From assembly GCA_964628055.1 (NCBI GenBank), contig CAZVNL010000042.1, positions 1-17,083 of the forward strand: a stretch of DNA of 17,083 nucleotides, given 5' to 3'. Position numbers and translations under genes: made by a program. Each line of letters begins with the position of its first letter. Positions within the stretch are counted from its first letter, which is position 1. Shown here in pieces: positions 6,033 to 13,729 of this stretch. The notes beneath the pieces are model-generated. The model worked only from the letters and a program-made list of their open reading frames with translations. It did no database searches and had not been told where the DNA came from. The stretch is from CAZBEL01 sp964628055 (GTDB lineage: Bacteria > Fidelibacterota > Marinisomatia > Marinisomatales > TCS56).

Positions 6033-6923
6033 ATGTTTGCAGCAGAGAAACCCGGGCGATTCCTCAACCTCACCGACAAGGTTCTCCTCTTCTACCTCGC
6101 CACAATCATTATCCATGTTGTTATTAGAATGAACCGCCTGCCCAGCACGAGTTGGAGTAGCGGGTGGCGGTTGCACGTGGGGGGCAATCTTTTGATCGCC
6201 GCGGGAATCGTGATCCTATCAGTTTTGACCCACCAACGGAATTCCTTCTGGTTACGATTCACCCACACCTTTTACCCGGTGTTTCTCCTCATCTGGTTGT
6301 ACCCGGAAACGGGGCTGCTGCGGCATACCGTCATCCCAAACGATCTGGATGCTTTAGTGTTACGCTGGAACCAGGCGCTCTTCCCGGGGAACGGGTACGA
6401 AACAATCCCGGCTCGTCTAAACCTATTCTGGCTGGAGGTATTCCACGGCGCCTATTTTGCCTATTATCTGAGCCTGGGCCTTTTTGCCATGCTGGCCTAT
6501 GGCCGCCAGGAACCCCTCGTGCATGAATACCTGTTTGTCCTGCTTATGGCCATGCTCATTCAAAACTGGGTGGTGATCCTATTCCCCGCCGCGGGGCCGG
6601 TCCCCCTGCGGTCGGAGGTCATTCCCCAGGGAGTATTTTTCATCCCGATTATGAACTGGATTTACCGCAATTTAGACAATGGTGGGGGCGCTTTCCCCAG
6701 TCTTCATTCGTCGGCGGCCCTCATCGCGGCATGGTACGCTACCCGCTTCTTCCCAGCCTGGAAATTCCCCCTGCTCCTGTTCCTGGGCCTGGTACTGCTC
6801 GCCACTGTAGCTGGTTCTTTTCACTACCCCATCGATACGCTGGGCGGCTTGGTCACCGGCACAGTCGCCCTCCTCTTCCTGCCCAAACTTTATCACACCT
6901 TACACAGCCGTGAATCCCGTTAA
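6033..6923 (+). CDS. PAP2-superfamily membrane phosphatase/phosphotransferase (Aur1/PAP2_3-like)
   Basis: The 296-residue protein has about six hydrophobic segments (roughly 17-33, 48-65, 78-92, 138-156, 166-186, 246-260, with one more near 271-286). The catalytic region is of the PAP2_3/inositolphosphorylceramide-synthase kind: LFPAAGPVPLR (184-193), GGGAFPSLHSSAAL (217-230) with the conserved His225, and GSFHYPIDTLGG (261-272) with His264 and Asp268. The Arg of the classic SRxxxxxHxxxD motif is absent (AT at 257-258), as often in the Aur1-like branch. The substrate is likely a lipid phosphate or a phospholipid head group; the sequence does not say which. The start at 6033 has no strong ribosome site, only AAAGG at long spacing. 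The 3' end overlaps the next gene by 14 bases, so the two are probably co-translated. Confidence 0.82.
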   Translation: MFAAEKPGRFLNLTDKVLLFYLATIIIHVVIRMNRLPSTSWSSGWRLHVGGNLLIAAGIVILSVLTHQRNSFWLRFTHTFYPVFLLIWLYPETGLLRHTVIPNDLDALVLRWNQALFPGNGYETIPARLNLFWLEVFHGAYFAYYLSLGLFAMLAYGRQEPLVHEYLFVLLMAMLIQNWVVILFPAAGPVPLRSEVIPQGVFFIPIMNWIYRNLDNGGGAFPSLHSSAALIAAWYATRFFPAWKFPLLLFLGLVLLATVAGSFHYPIDTLGGLVTGTVALLFLPKLYHTLHSRESR

Positions 6924-7890
6924 AGTCCTTGCAATACTACTGGCAACAGGCCTTATAGCCTGGAGTTGCGTGGAAACCACCATCACCGTGCGGGTCCTTC
7001 CCGACGGATACTACACCGTACAATTCCACAGCACCGGGGATTCTAGCGATGTCTTTGATGATGACTTCCCCCATCCGGTTGGTCCGGGATGGTCCACCGT
7101 GGTTTATCGCGAACAGCGCGAGAACCAAAACGTATGGGTTATGCAAACCGACGGTTACCGCCAGGGACGCACCATATTCACCACCGATACCACCACCTTG
7201 CGCCACCCTTTGGAAGTAAGCCTTACATCTGGCTGGTTTACCACCACCTACCGGGTTCGCCAGCTGTTCTTGGGGCGAGGGGTTTATAAAAAATACCCGG
7301 CCCTGGGGAAATCCCTCACGGCCGACACGAATGATTCCACCGCGTGGATCGCCGAAGCCTTTTACTACACCACCACCCAGGCCTTACAAGATTTACAAAC
7401 CGATTCGGCCGCTACCCTCCCACCCCTACTGTACGACCGCATCGAGAATCACTTTCGCGGTATTTTCTACCGCCTGAAACAGAAACAACTCTTCGAAGAA
7501 TTGAGCAATAAACAGACCTTTTTAAAGCGTATCCTGCAACCGTTTAGTGAGGAACTCCCACGCCATTTTTCCGAACGCCTCAGCGCAGCCATGGAAGTAT
7601 ACGAACAAGAGCTCCGTCTTACCCAGGCCTTGCGCGATGACCAGTTCAATTTCCATCTCTTCCTGCCGGGCGTGGTGACGTACACCAACGCCGACACCAT
7701 CGTAGGGGATACTTTGAAATGGTCTTTTGGGTTAGAAGACTACCTCAATGACGATCTCCTTTTAGAGGCCGAATCGGTGGTCTACTCCCGCCGACACCTG
7801 CAACTGGCCATTCTGATGGGGGCCAGCGCATTGCTCCTGGCGTTGGGTCTCGGCCTGTGGCGCTGCCGGAAAACCAGGGGAATAGCCTGA
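6910..7890 (+). CDS. Putative lipoprotein with C-terminal membrane anchor, function unknown
   Basis: The frame starts with GTG at 6910 inside the end of the PAP2 gene and gives 326 residues. The N-terminus MNPVKVLAILLATGLIAWSC looks like a lipoprotein signal with Cys20, although Trp at -2 is unusual. The domain after it opens with ITVRVLPDGYYTVQF, strand-rich and Thr-rich, then a helical middle (about 155-245, many Leu, Glu and Lys), and strands with PGVVTYTNADTIVGDTLKWSF (256-276). Residues 297-316 form a clear transmembrane helix followed by the basic tail RCRKTRGIA, so the bulk faces the periplasm and the C-terminus the cytoplasm if that helix is in the inner membrane. I recognise no named family; the NADTI...DTLKWSF ending resembles LppM-like or other membrane-anchored proteins only in general style. 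Tight overlap with the PAP2 gene suggests a shared lipid or envelope role (inference). Confidence 0.75.
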   Translation: MNPVKVLAILLATGLIAWSCVETTITVRVLPDGYYTVQFHSTGDSSDVFDDDFPHPVGPGWSTVVYREQRENQNVWVMQTDGYRQGRTIFTTDTTTLRHPLEVSLTSGWFTTTYRVRQLFLGRGVYKKYPALGKSLTADTNDSTAWIAEAFYYTTTQALQDLQTDSAATLPPLLYDRIENHFRGIFYRLKQKQLFEELSNKQTFLKRILQPFSEELPRHFSERLSAAMEVYEQELRLTQALRDDQFNFHLFLPGVVTYTNADTIVGDTLKWSFGLEDYLNDDLLLEAESVVYSRRHLQLAILMGASALLLALGLGLWRCRKTRGIA

Positions 7891-7987
7891 ACACAAACGG
7901 CACCCGGCTCCTGACCACGCTGTAATTGTGCTGCTTTCCTGAACAGACCCGTTGTAATTTTTACGGTTAAGCAGTCGGGGAATTTCG

Positions 7988-8392
7988 ATGAAACGCAGAA
8001 TAAGAATCCTTATGGCCAAACCGGGATTGGATGGTCATGACCGGGGCATCAAGGTTCTGGCCGCGGCCTATCGCGACGCCGGGATGGAAGTCATTTATCT
8101 GGGATTACGGCAAACACCGGAAAAGATCGTTTCCGCCGCCCTCCAGGAAGACGTGGATGTCATCGCCCTTTCCATCCTCTCGGGAGCCCACATGACCGTC
8201 TTCCCCCGCGTCCTGGAACTCATGCACGAAAAGGGATTGGACGATGTGCTCCTCACCGGGGGCGGTATCATTCCGCAAAAGGACATGGAAACCCTCCAGG
8301 CGATGGGGGTGGGGAAACTGTTCGGTCCGGGCACGCCGGTGCAGGAGACCATCGATTACATAACGCAATGGGTGGCCAAAAACAGGCGGTAA
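7988..8392 (+). CDS. Free-standing B12-binding domain of methylmalonyl-CoA mutase type
   Basis: The 134-residue protein is a complete cobalamin-binding Rossmann-like domain equal to the C-terminal part of methylmalonyl-CoA mutase. The DxHxxG signature is GLDGHDRG with Asp15, His17 (lower axial cobalt ligand) and Gly20; then SIL at 62-64 of the LSILSGAH loop, and TGGGIIP at 90-96, which lines the nucleotide tail. In many bacteria and archaea this domain is a separate subunit that pairs with a mutase large subunit to convert methylmalonyl-CoA to succinyl-CoA in propionate metabolism; the partner is not in the window. GGGG lies 7 bases before the ATG. A 97-base gap upstream shows no obvious cobalamin riboswitch. 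A TPR gene follows 6 bases after the stop. Related isobutyryl- or ethylmalonyl-CoA mutase small subunits cannot be excluded. Confidence 0.9.
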   Translation: MKRRIRILMAKPGLDGHDRGIKVLAAAYRDAGMEVIYLGLRQTPEKIVSAALQEDVDVIALSILSGAHMTVFPRVLELMHEKGLDDVLLTGGGIIPQKDMETLQAMGVGKLFGPGTPVQETIDYITQWVAKNRR

Positions 8393-8398
8393 GCTGGC

Positions 8399-9067
8399 GT
8401 GGACCTGAGTAACCTCAATGAACTGGAGTGGTACTTCGCCGACCACCTGGACACGGAACTCTTTCCGGTCCTGGCTGATTTGTACTTCCAGAAAAACGAC
8501 CTGCGCCGGGCACGAAAAGTGTGTCAAGTGGGCCTGGGATACCATCCACAACATCCCGAGGGGCACTACCTCCTAGCGAAGGTGGCCATAGCTGAAGGGA
8601 ATTTGAAAGCAGGCGAAAAAGCCCTGAAATCCGTCCTCCAGACCGGAGTGCCTCACCTTGCGGCTGCCCTAGAACTGGCCCAGGTTCAGGAGCAACTAGG
8701 CCGGGCCGACAACACCATTACCGAGAGTTGGAAACGGGTTCTCTCCCTGGATCCCGCCCATCCTACGGCCCGGGAACGAATTCAACAGGCGGCGGCAAAA
8801 AGTCCCTCCCCCCCCCAAGAGGCGACCCCTTCCGAACCACAGGTTACACCACCTAAAAGCAACCAAACGCCTCCCGCAGGAGCGACGGAAACCTACCCCA
8901 TTAGTCCCCGTCTGGCGACTTTTACCATGGTGGCGGTATTACGCAATCAGGATCTGCACTACCAGGCTCTGGAAGTACTGAAGGTCTTGGAATCGAAGGG
9001 AGCGGATCCCCAGCGCATTGCCCGGGAACGCCAGGCCATCAAAGACGAACTCCACCTCCCCGAATAA
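8399..9067 (+). CDS. TPR-repeat protein, cytoplasmic
   Basis: The 222-residue protein starts with GTG at 8399, 6 bases after the B12-domain gene. It has no signal peptide or membrane segment. Residues 18-125 form about three TPR-like helix pairs (LADLYFQKNDLRRARKVCQVGL, YLLAKVAIAEGNLKAGEKALKSVL, LAQVQEQLGRADNTITESWKRVLSLDP). A Pro/Ser/Thr-rich linker (about 134-167) leads to a final helical pair (172-215: FTMVAVLRNQDLHYQALEVLKVLESKG). It is probably a protein-interaction scaffold. It sits between a B12-binding domain and an aminopeptidase, with no clear functional link; the partner is unknown. Confidence 0.8.
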   Translation: MDLSNLNELEWYFADHLDTELFPVLADLYFQKNDLRRARKVCQVGLGYHPQHPEGHYLLAKVAIAEGNLKAGEKALKSVLQTGVPHLAAALELAQVQEQLGRADNTITESWKRVLSLDPAHPTARERIQQAAAKSPSPPQEATPSEPQVTPPKSNQTPPAGATETYPISPRLATFTMVAVLRNQDLHYQALEVLKVLESKGADPQRIARERQAIKDELHLPE

Positions 9068-9088
9068 CCCCACATGCCAAGGAAACCT

Positions 9089-10171
9089 ATGAGTGCTCAC
9101 GCTTACGCCCGGCGCCAGGAAAAACTCCTGGAAACCGTGACCCAACAAGGCCTATCGGGCCTGTTGGTTACTAATCTGACCAACATCCGCTATCTTAGTG
9201 GTTTCACCGGTTCCGCCGCCACCTGTCTCCTCCTCGGGGAAGAAAACCACTTTTTCACCGACGGTCGTTACCAGGCCCAGTCCCGGCAGGAAGTGCAGGG
9301 GTTCACGATTCATGTAGACCCTGTTCCGCACGTCGAACAGGCTAAAAAGCTGGGACTCATCCCCCGGGATGTCAAGATGGGACTGGAAGGGGACTTTGTC
9401 AGCGTCAATTTACTTCAGAAGCTTAAGGCACTATTTCCAACGGTAACCTGGGAGCCTACCACTCGACTGGTAGAGAAAATTGCGGCGGTAAAAGAGCCTT
9501 CGGAATTGGAACTCATCCGGGAGGCGGTAGCCATTACCGACCGGGTTTACGAAGAAATATTGCCACTCATCAAGGTAGGCGTTACGGAACAAGCCATTGC
9601 CAATCGGCTCAGCATGTTGTACCGGGAGTACGCTGATGGGGAGGCCTATCCGCCCATCGTGGCCGGGGGCCCCAACGGGGCCCTACCCCATGCCGTCCCC
9701 ACCGAGCGTCCTTTTCAGGCAGGGGATTTCATCGTTATCGACGCCGCGGCTCGCCTGGACGGCTACCATGCCGACATGACCCGCACACCCCTGGTGGGTG
9801 AACCCACCGCCCGTCACAAAGAACTGTACAACGTGGTTAAATCGGCCCAGGAATTAGGCTGCAAAACCGTCCGCGCTGGACTCAGGTGTAAAGCGGTGGA
9901 CACCGCCGTCCGGAACTATATCCAGGAACAGGGCTACGGCAAATACTTCAGCCATTCCACCGGACACGGTTTGGGCCTGGAAATCCACACCATGCCCCGC
10001 TTGAGTCAGCAGAGCAAGGATACACTCAAAGACCATTACGTAGTAACTATTGAGCCGGGGATTTACGATCCCCAGTGGGGGGGAATTCGCATCGAGGATG
10101 ACGTCATCGTTACCGACGAAGGGTGTGAAATCCTGAATCAGACTACCAAGGAATTAGTGAGCGTCGGTTAA
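9089..10171 (+). CDS. Xaa-Pro aminopeptidase, M24B family
   Basis: This cytoplasmic metallopeptidase removes the N-terminal residue in front of proline. With the start at 9089 it has 360 residues. Numbering from the ATG at 9074 (five residues more), the creatinase-type N-domain covers about 8-135 (LLVTNLTNIRYLSGFTG) and the pita-bread catalytic domain about 143-362. All five metal ligands are present: Asp223 (VIDAAAR), Asp234 (HADMTR), His298 (TGHGLG), Glu327 (TIEPGIY) and Glu341 (IRIEDDV). The supporting His206 (GPNGALPHA) and His305 are also there. AAGGAA lies 5 bases before 9089, which favours that start over 9074. Length fits the shorter PepP/YpdF-like group. The gene lies 21 bases after the TPR gene and is followed, in the same frame, by the methyltransferase after a single TAA. 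Confidence 0.93.
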   Translation: MSAHAYARRQEKLLETVTQQGLSGLLVTNLTNIRYLSGFTGSAATCLLLGEENHFFTDGRYQAQSRQEVQGFTIHVDPVPHVEQAKKLGLIPRDVKMGLEGDFVSVNLLQKLKALFPTVTWEPTTRLVEKIAAVKEPSELELIREAVAITDRVYEEILPLIKVGVTEQAIANRLSMLYREYADGEAYPPIVAGGPNGALPHAVPTERPFQAGDFIVIDAAARLDGYHADMTRTPLVGEPTARHKELYNVVKSAQELGCKTVRAGLRCKAVDTAVRNYIQEQGYGKYFSHSTGHGLGLEIHTMPRLSQQSKDTLKDHYVVTIEPGIYDPQWGGIRIEDDVIVTDEGCEILNQTTKELVSVG

Positions 10172-10198
10172 ACCCGCAATTTCCCGCGTACCATTCGC

Positions 10199-10954
10199 TT
10201 GGCGAAGGACATTTACTGCGACCCGGAACTTTACGATGCTGCCCACTGGTGGAAAACCGATGACCTGGAGTTCATTATCCACTGGGCCGACGCCGTGGGA
10301 GACCCGGTATTGGAACTTGCCGCGGGAACGGGTCGGTTGGCTGTTCCCCTTTTAGAAGTGGGGCATCACTATATCGGCCTGGAACAGAGCGCCCCTTACG
10401 TGGCCTGGGCTAAGCAGAAATTGGCCCCCTTCCATCCCCAGGGCCAGATGATCCAGGGGGACATGCGCAACTTCCGCTTAGGACGACGGTTCCAGTTCAT
10501 TTTCATCGGCTTCAACTCTTTCCTGCACCTCTATACCGAGGCGGACATCCAAGCTTGCCTGGCTTGTGTTCAGGAACACTTGAATGACTCCGGGCGCTTC
10601 CTCATCGACATCTTCATTCCCAATCCCCTGTTCCTGTTCCGGGAAGAGGGACAAAAAGTGTACGTAATGGAGTTTGAACACCCCACCAAGGGACCCTGTA
10701 CTGTCAGCGAAACCAACACCTACGATCCCGAAACACAAATCAACCACCTCAATTGGTATTTTCATTACACTCGGGAAGGTGAGACCGAGGAATACGAATT
10801 CGATATGCACATTCTGTATCCAGACACTATGGATCGGGTCTTAACGGAGGCTGGTTTCGTCATCCATGAAAAATTGGGAGACTATGAGGGTCATACCATG
10901 AACGCGGACAGTACGTCACAGATTTACGTATGCGGACTCGCCTCCTCCCGGTAA
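10199..10954 (+). CDS. Class I SAM-dependent methyltransferase, substrate unknown
   Basis: The 251-residue product has a standard Rossmann-type SAM fold: motif I VLELAAGTGRLAVPL (37-51), acidic residue after strand 2 (GLEQS, Glu62), GDMRNFRL near 87, and the motif IV/post strands FQFIFIGFNSFLHL. The C-terminal half contains ETNTYDPETQINHLNWYFHYT, a strand-rich lid seen in small-molecule methyltransferases of the Methyltransf_25 type. The substrate cannot be named. No ATG exists near the N-terminus; TTG at 10199 is the best start and has no clear ribosome site. The frame is open from the preceding stop, the same frame as the aminopeptidase. The end overlaps the longest form of the next gene by 25 bases. 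Probably translated by coupling with its neighbours. Confidence 0.83.
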   Translation: MAKDIYCDPELYDAAHWWKTDDLEFIIHWADAVGDPVLELAAGTGRLAVPLLEVGHHYIGLEQSAPYVAWAKQKLAPFHPQGQMIQGDMRNFRLGRRFQFIFIGFNSFLHLYTEADIQACLACVQEHLNDSGRFLIDIFIPNPLFLFREEGQKVYVMEFEHPTKGPCTVSETNTYDPETQINHLNWYFHYTREGETEEYEFDMHILYPDTMDRVLTEAGFVIHEKLGDYEGHTMNADSTSQIYVCGLASSR

Positions 10955-12318
10955 TCCAGCCCCTTTTTGAAACCGTGATGTCTAATCGGTTGCACCGGTT
11001 TATTGCCCATCGGTGGTTCGTTTTAAGCGCTAGTTTGATTTTCGTAACCGGGGTTTTCTTTTTTCCCATCTTCCTGGATCAAGGGGTATTCCTCACGGGA
11101 GGTTGGCTTCTCCACCAGGGGGAACGCCTGTACCTTGATTTCTATGACAACAAACCGCCTGGTATCTACCTGTGGAACGACCTCAAGGTAAGCCTCTTTT
11201 CTGGACCGGTCGGCTGGCATTTCCTGGAGGCTACCGCAAACGTTTTATTATTGCTCCTCACCTGGTTTACGCTAACAAGCGAAGAAACAAAAACGAGGCG
11301 CTACGCGTTGATTGCCTTCGGTGCCTTCGCTTTCTTCCCCTCCCTTTATGAGTACGGTGGGATGACGGAGTTTAACGGGTCTCTCTTCGTTTTAGGGTCT
11401 CTTTTATGGTACCAACGCCGCCAGGCTTTCCTGGCCGGTGTGTTCATAGTCCTGAGCATCTGGTTCAAAGAACCCTTCGCGGCCTTTTTCCTTTTCCCCC
11501 TATTCCTACCTCCTCACGGGAGCCAGCGGCTTCAATACTCTCTCGGTCTGGGGACTGGCTTGCTTCTCACGCTAACCTTTTACTCCGCGGCGGGACTCCT
11601 CACCCCATACGTGCAGGTCTTGGGGAACAACCTCACCTACATTTACCAAAAAGCGTTGTGGGAGAATCTCCTCCCCCGTGATTTCACCCATGGGGTGAAA
11701 ATACTCCCCCGATTCCTCCCCCTCCTTTTGGCACTGTATTTGGGATTCACTAAAAGCCTCTCCCGGTTAGGGGCTTATTTCACATTAGCTGGAGTCGTGG
11801 CAATCATCATTGGTCAACGGTATTACGGACACTATTTCCTGTTCCTACTACCCGCCTGGCTAATCTTACTCCGAGACCTGGGAAAACCGAATCATACTCG
11901 CACCTTTCCTACCAGGGTCGTCGATTTATTTATCCTTTTCTCCCTTTCCGTTCACATTTATGTGGTTGTTTTACAATATCCAAAACAGAAGCAACAATTC
12001 GCTTTGGCCCGGCAGATTGCCACGGAAGTCGCGGCCGACAAAACGCTCTTTACGGAAGTGTCTAACGTCTATTTGTATCCCTTAACCGGTTTGAAACCCC
12101 GGCCGCTATCGGCCTTCGTGACTATCGAAGACCTTTACCTCAACCGCAACGGTTCCCTGAACACGGTAAAAGTGTCCCACACCCAGGCAGACTTCGTCGC
12201 CGCCCTTCCCGACTACCTCTACCGGCCGGAGGAAATATTTTGGTTTGAACCAAAGTGGTTAAAACATTATGTTAAAAATTCAATTCCCGGCCTTTACGGC
12301 CTCCGGAAAGACCGCTGA
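10930..12318 (+). CDS. Polytopic GT-C-like glycosyltransferase (ArnT/PMT-like)
   Basis: The 462-residue protein has about ten hydrophobic helices up to residue 353 and a soluble C-terminal part (about 355-462). After the first helix a loop holds FLDQGVFLTGGWLLHQGERLYLDFYDNKPPGIY (Asp50, then Asp70 and the DNKPPG at 73-78), a hallmark of GT-C / glycosyltransferase 39-like proteins that take sugars from polyprenyl-phosphate carriers; the first-loop acidic residue is the usual catalytic base. Sugar and acceptor are unknown. The longest frame begins at 10930 within the methyltransferase gene; ATG at 10978 (or GTG at 10975), 23 bases past that gene's stop, may be the true start. Neither has a good ribosome site. 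The HAD phosphatase gene follows 4 bases after the stop, which could hint at a shared carbohydrate role (inference). Confidence 0.8.
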   Translation: MRTRLLPVIQPLFETVMSNRLHRFIAHRWFVLSASLIFVTGVFFFPIFLDQGVFLTGGWLLHQGERLYLDFYDNKPPGIYLWNDLKVSLFSGPVGWHFLEATANVLLLLLTWFTLTSEETKTRRYALIAFGAFAFFPSLYEYGGMTEFNGSLFVLGSLLWYQRRQAFLAGVFIVLSIWFKEPFAAFFLFPLFLPPHGSQRLQYSLGLGTGLLLTLTFYSAAGLLTPYVQVLGNNLTYIYQKALWENLLPRDFTHGVKILPRFLPLLLALYLGFTKSLSRLGAYFTLAGVVAIIIGQRYYGHYFLFLLPAWLILLRDLGKPNHTRTFPTRVVDLFILFSLSVHIYVVVLQYPKQKQQFALARQIATEVAADKTLFTEVSNVYLYPLTGLKPRPLSAFVTIEDLYLNRNGSLNTVKVSHTQADFVAALPDYLYRPEEIFWFEPKWLKHYVKNSIPGLYGLRKDR

Positions 12319-12322
12319 CAGG

Positions 12323-12946
12323 ATGAAACCCATCAGAATTAAAACCGTTTTTTTCGACATCGGGGGTGTTTTACTGAATATTCACCCGGAGCGAACTCTA
12401 CACTATTGGCGAACGTGCACCCAGGCCACCGAGGAATGGCTGCAGACCAACATCTTTGACCAGGCCCACCACCGTTACGAGCGGGGCGAATTAAGCGATC
12501 ATGAATTTTACCTGGAGATCAAAAAGTTACTCCCCGGCAAACACACGCTAGCGGAGCGGGATTTCTGGTACGGTTGGGGACTCCTGCTTGGTTCCGAAAA
12601 CGGATCCAGCCAGTTGCTCCACCAATTGACCACCCAGACCCAGGTCTGGCTCCTCTCCAACACCAATTCCAATCACATTCTCCAGGAGGCCGAGCGGCGT
12701 TACACCTTTTTCCAGGCCGTGCAGGGGAAAGTCTACTCTTACGAAGTGGGCTACCGGAAACCGCAACCAGAAATCTTCCAGATCGCTCTCCAGCGCGCCC
12801 AGACGACCCCCCAGGCTTCCCTTTTCATCGACGATATGCCGGCTAACGTGGAGCAGGCCCGTTCCATGGGCTTCAATACAATCCTTTTTACCAATGTCGA
12901 GGACTTAAAAAAGAACCTCTTTAAAATGGGTTTTAATATTGTCTGA
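12323..12946 (+). CDS. HAD-superfamily hydrolase, YihX-like subfamily IA
   Basis: With the start at 12323 the protein has 207 residues; a start at 12269 would add an unconserved 18 residues and overlap the glycosyltransferase gene by 50 bases. HAD motifs are complete: motif I VFFDIGGVLL with nucleophile Asp12, motif II LLSNTN (Ser112), motif III YRKPQP (Lys146) and motif IV FIDDMP (Asp170, Asp171). The residue two after the nucleophile is Gly, not Asp; this FDIGGV form is usual in the YihX/epoxide-hydrolase-N group, which includes alpha-D-glucose-1-phosphate phosphatase. The alpha-helical cap (about 20-95) contains the common YERGELSDHEFY motif. It is likely a cytoplasmic sugar-phosphate or nucleotide phosphatase; the substrate is not shown. 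The stop overlaps the start of menG by 8 bases. Confidence 0.86.
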   Translation: MKPIRIKTVFFDIGGVLLNIHPERTLHYWRTCTQATEEWLQTNIFDQAHHRYERGELSDHEFYLEIKKLLPGKHTLAERDFWYGWGLLLGSENGSSQLLHQLTTQTQVWLLSNTNSNHILQEAERRYTFFQAVQGKVYSYEVGYRKPQPEIFQIALQRAQTTPQASLFIDDMPANVEQARSMGFNTILFTNVEDLKKNLFKMGFNIV

Positions 12947-13667
12947 ATTCCACCATCACGGGCCAGCGAAGAAGGCGTATGTCCGACGCATGTTCGATGA
13001 CCTTGCGCCCACCTATGATCGAATGAACCACCTGATGAGCTTCACAGTGGACCGTTACTGGCGCCGCTGGTTAGCCCGCTACCTGCCAGGGGAGTTGTCC
13101 CATTCCGTGCTGGATGTGGCCACCGGCACCGGCGACTCGGCTCTTAGCATTCGCGAACACCACCCGGAAGCGGTGGTGATTGGGTTAGATTACTCCCGGG
13201 CAATGCTCCGTAAAGCCCAGCAAAAACTCACCCGAAACCAACAACAACCTATCCATCTCTTGCAAGGAGATGGAGAATGGTTACCCTTTTCAAATCACAC
13301 GTTTTCAGCAATAACTATCTGTTTCGGTTTCCGGAACTTAGGTCACTATGCCCAAGCGCTTACCGAGTTCTACCGTGTTTTGGTCCCCGGTGGGACCCTA
13401 TTGATCATGGAATTCCAAACGCCCACATTACCCCTCTTCCGGACGGTTTACGGTCTCTACTTCGACCGGTACTTACCCTGGTTTTTTACCCGCCTACCCC
13501 GGGCTGACGCTTACCGCTACCTGCCCGAATCGGTGCACCATTTCCCTCAACCAGAAACCTTGCGCACTATCTTGAAAACCCACGGCTTCCACAACATTCA
13601 GGATCACGAACTCACCCTGGGTATTGTGCACCTCACCAGTGGAGAAAAACCGTCTACCACCCATTAA
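12939..13667 (+). CDS. menG: Demethylmenaquinone methyltransferase, UbiE/MenG family
   Basis: This 242-residue enzyme uses S-adenosylmethionine to methylate the quinone ring in the last step of menaquinone synthesis (the ubiE homologue also serves ubiquinone). Family marks: KKAYVRRMFDDLAPTYDRMNHLMSF at the N-terminus, motif I VLDVATGTGD (57-66), GLDYSRAMLRKA, the CFGFRNL block (about 131-137), FQTPTLPLFRTVYGLYFDRYLP, YRYLPESV and a final GIVHLTSGEKP. It is most likely menG rather than a ubiquinone enzyme because the other genes suggest a non-proteobacterial organism; the sequence alone cannot separate the two. TTG at 12939, inside the end of the HAD gene, is the only start giving the full N-terminus; the ATG at 12990 would cut the conserved KKAYVRR part. 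No other menaquinone gene is nearby. Confidence 0.9.
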   Translation: MSEFHHHGPAKKAYVRRMFDDLAPTYDRMNHLMSFTVDRYWRRWLARYLPGELSHSVLDVATGTGDSALSIREHHPEAVVIGLDYSRAMLRKAQQKLTRNQQQPIHLLQGDGEWLPFSNHTFSAITICFGFRNLGHYAQALTEFYRVLVPGGTLLIMEFQTPTLPLFRTVYGLYFDRYLPWFFTRLPRADAYRYLPESVHHFPQPETLRTILKTHGFHNIQDHELTLGIVHLTSGEKPSTTH

Positions 13668-13729
13668 AAAGCATGCTCTAACGAACAGAAACAACCATTT
13701 CAAACAAGACTATTAATAGGATATCCGCC

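Noticed and set aside
7891..7987. Possible cobalamin riboswitch before the B12-binding gene
   Set aside because: The gap is too short and I see no B12-box-like sequence or long stem set.
8105..8566. 153-residue minus-strand frame
   Set aside because: Overlaps two well-supported plus-strand genes (B12 domain and TPR protein).
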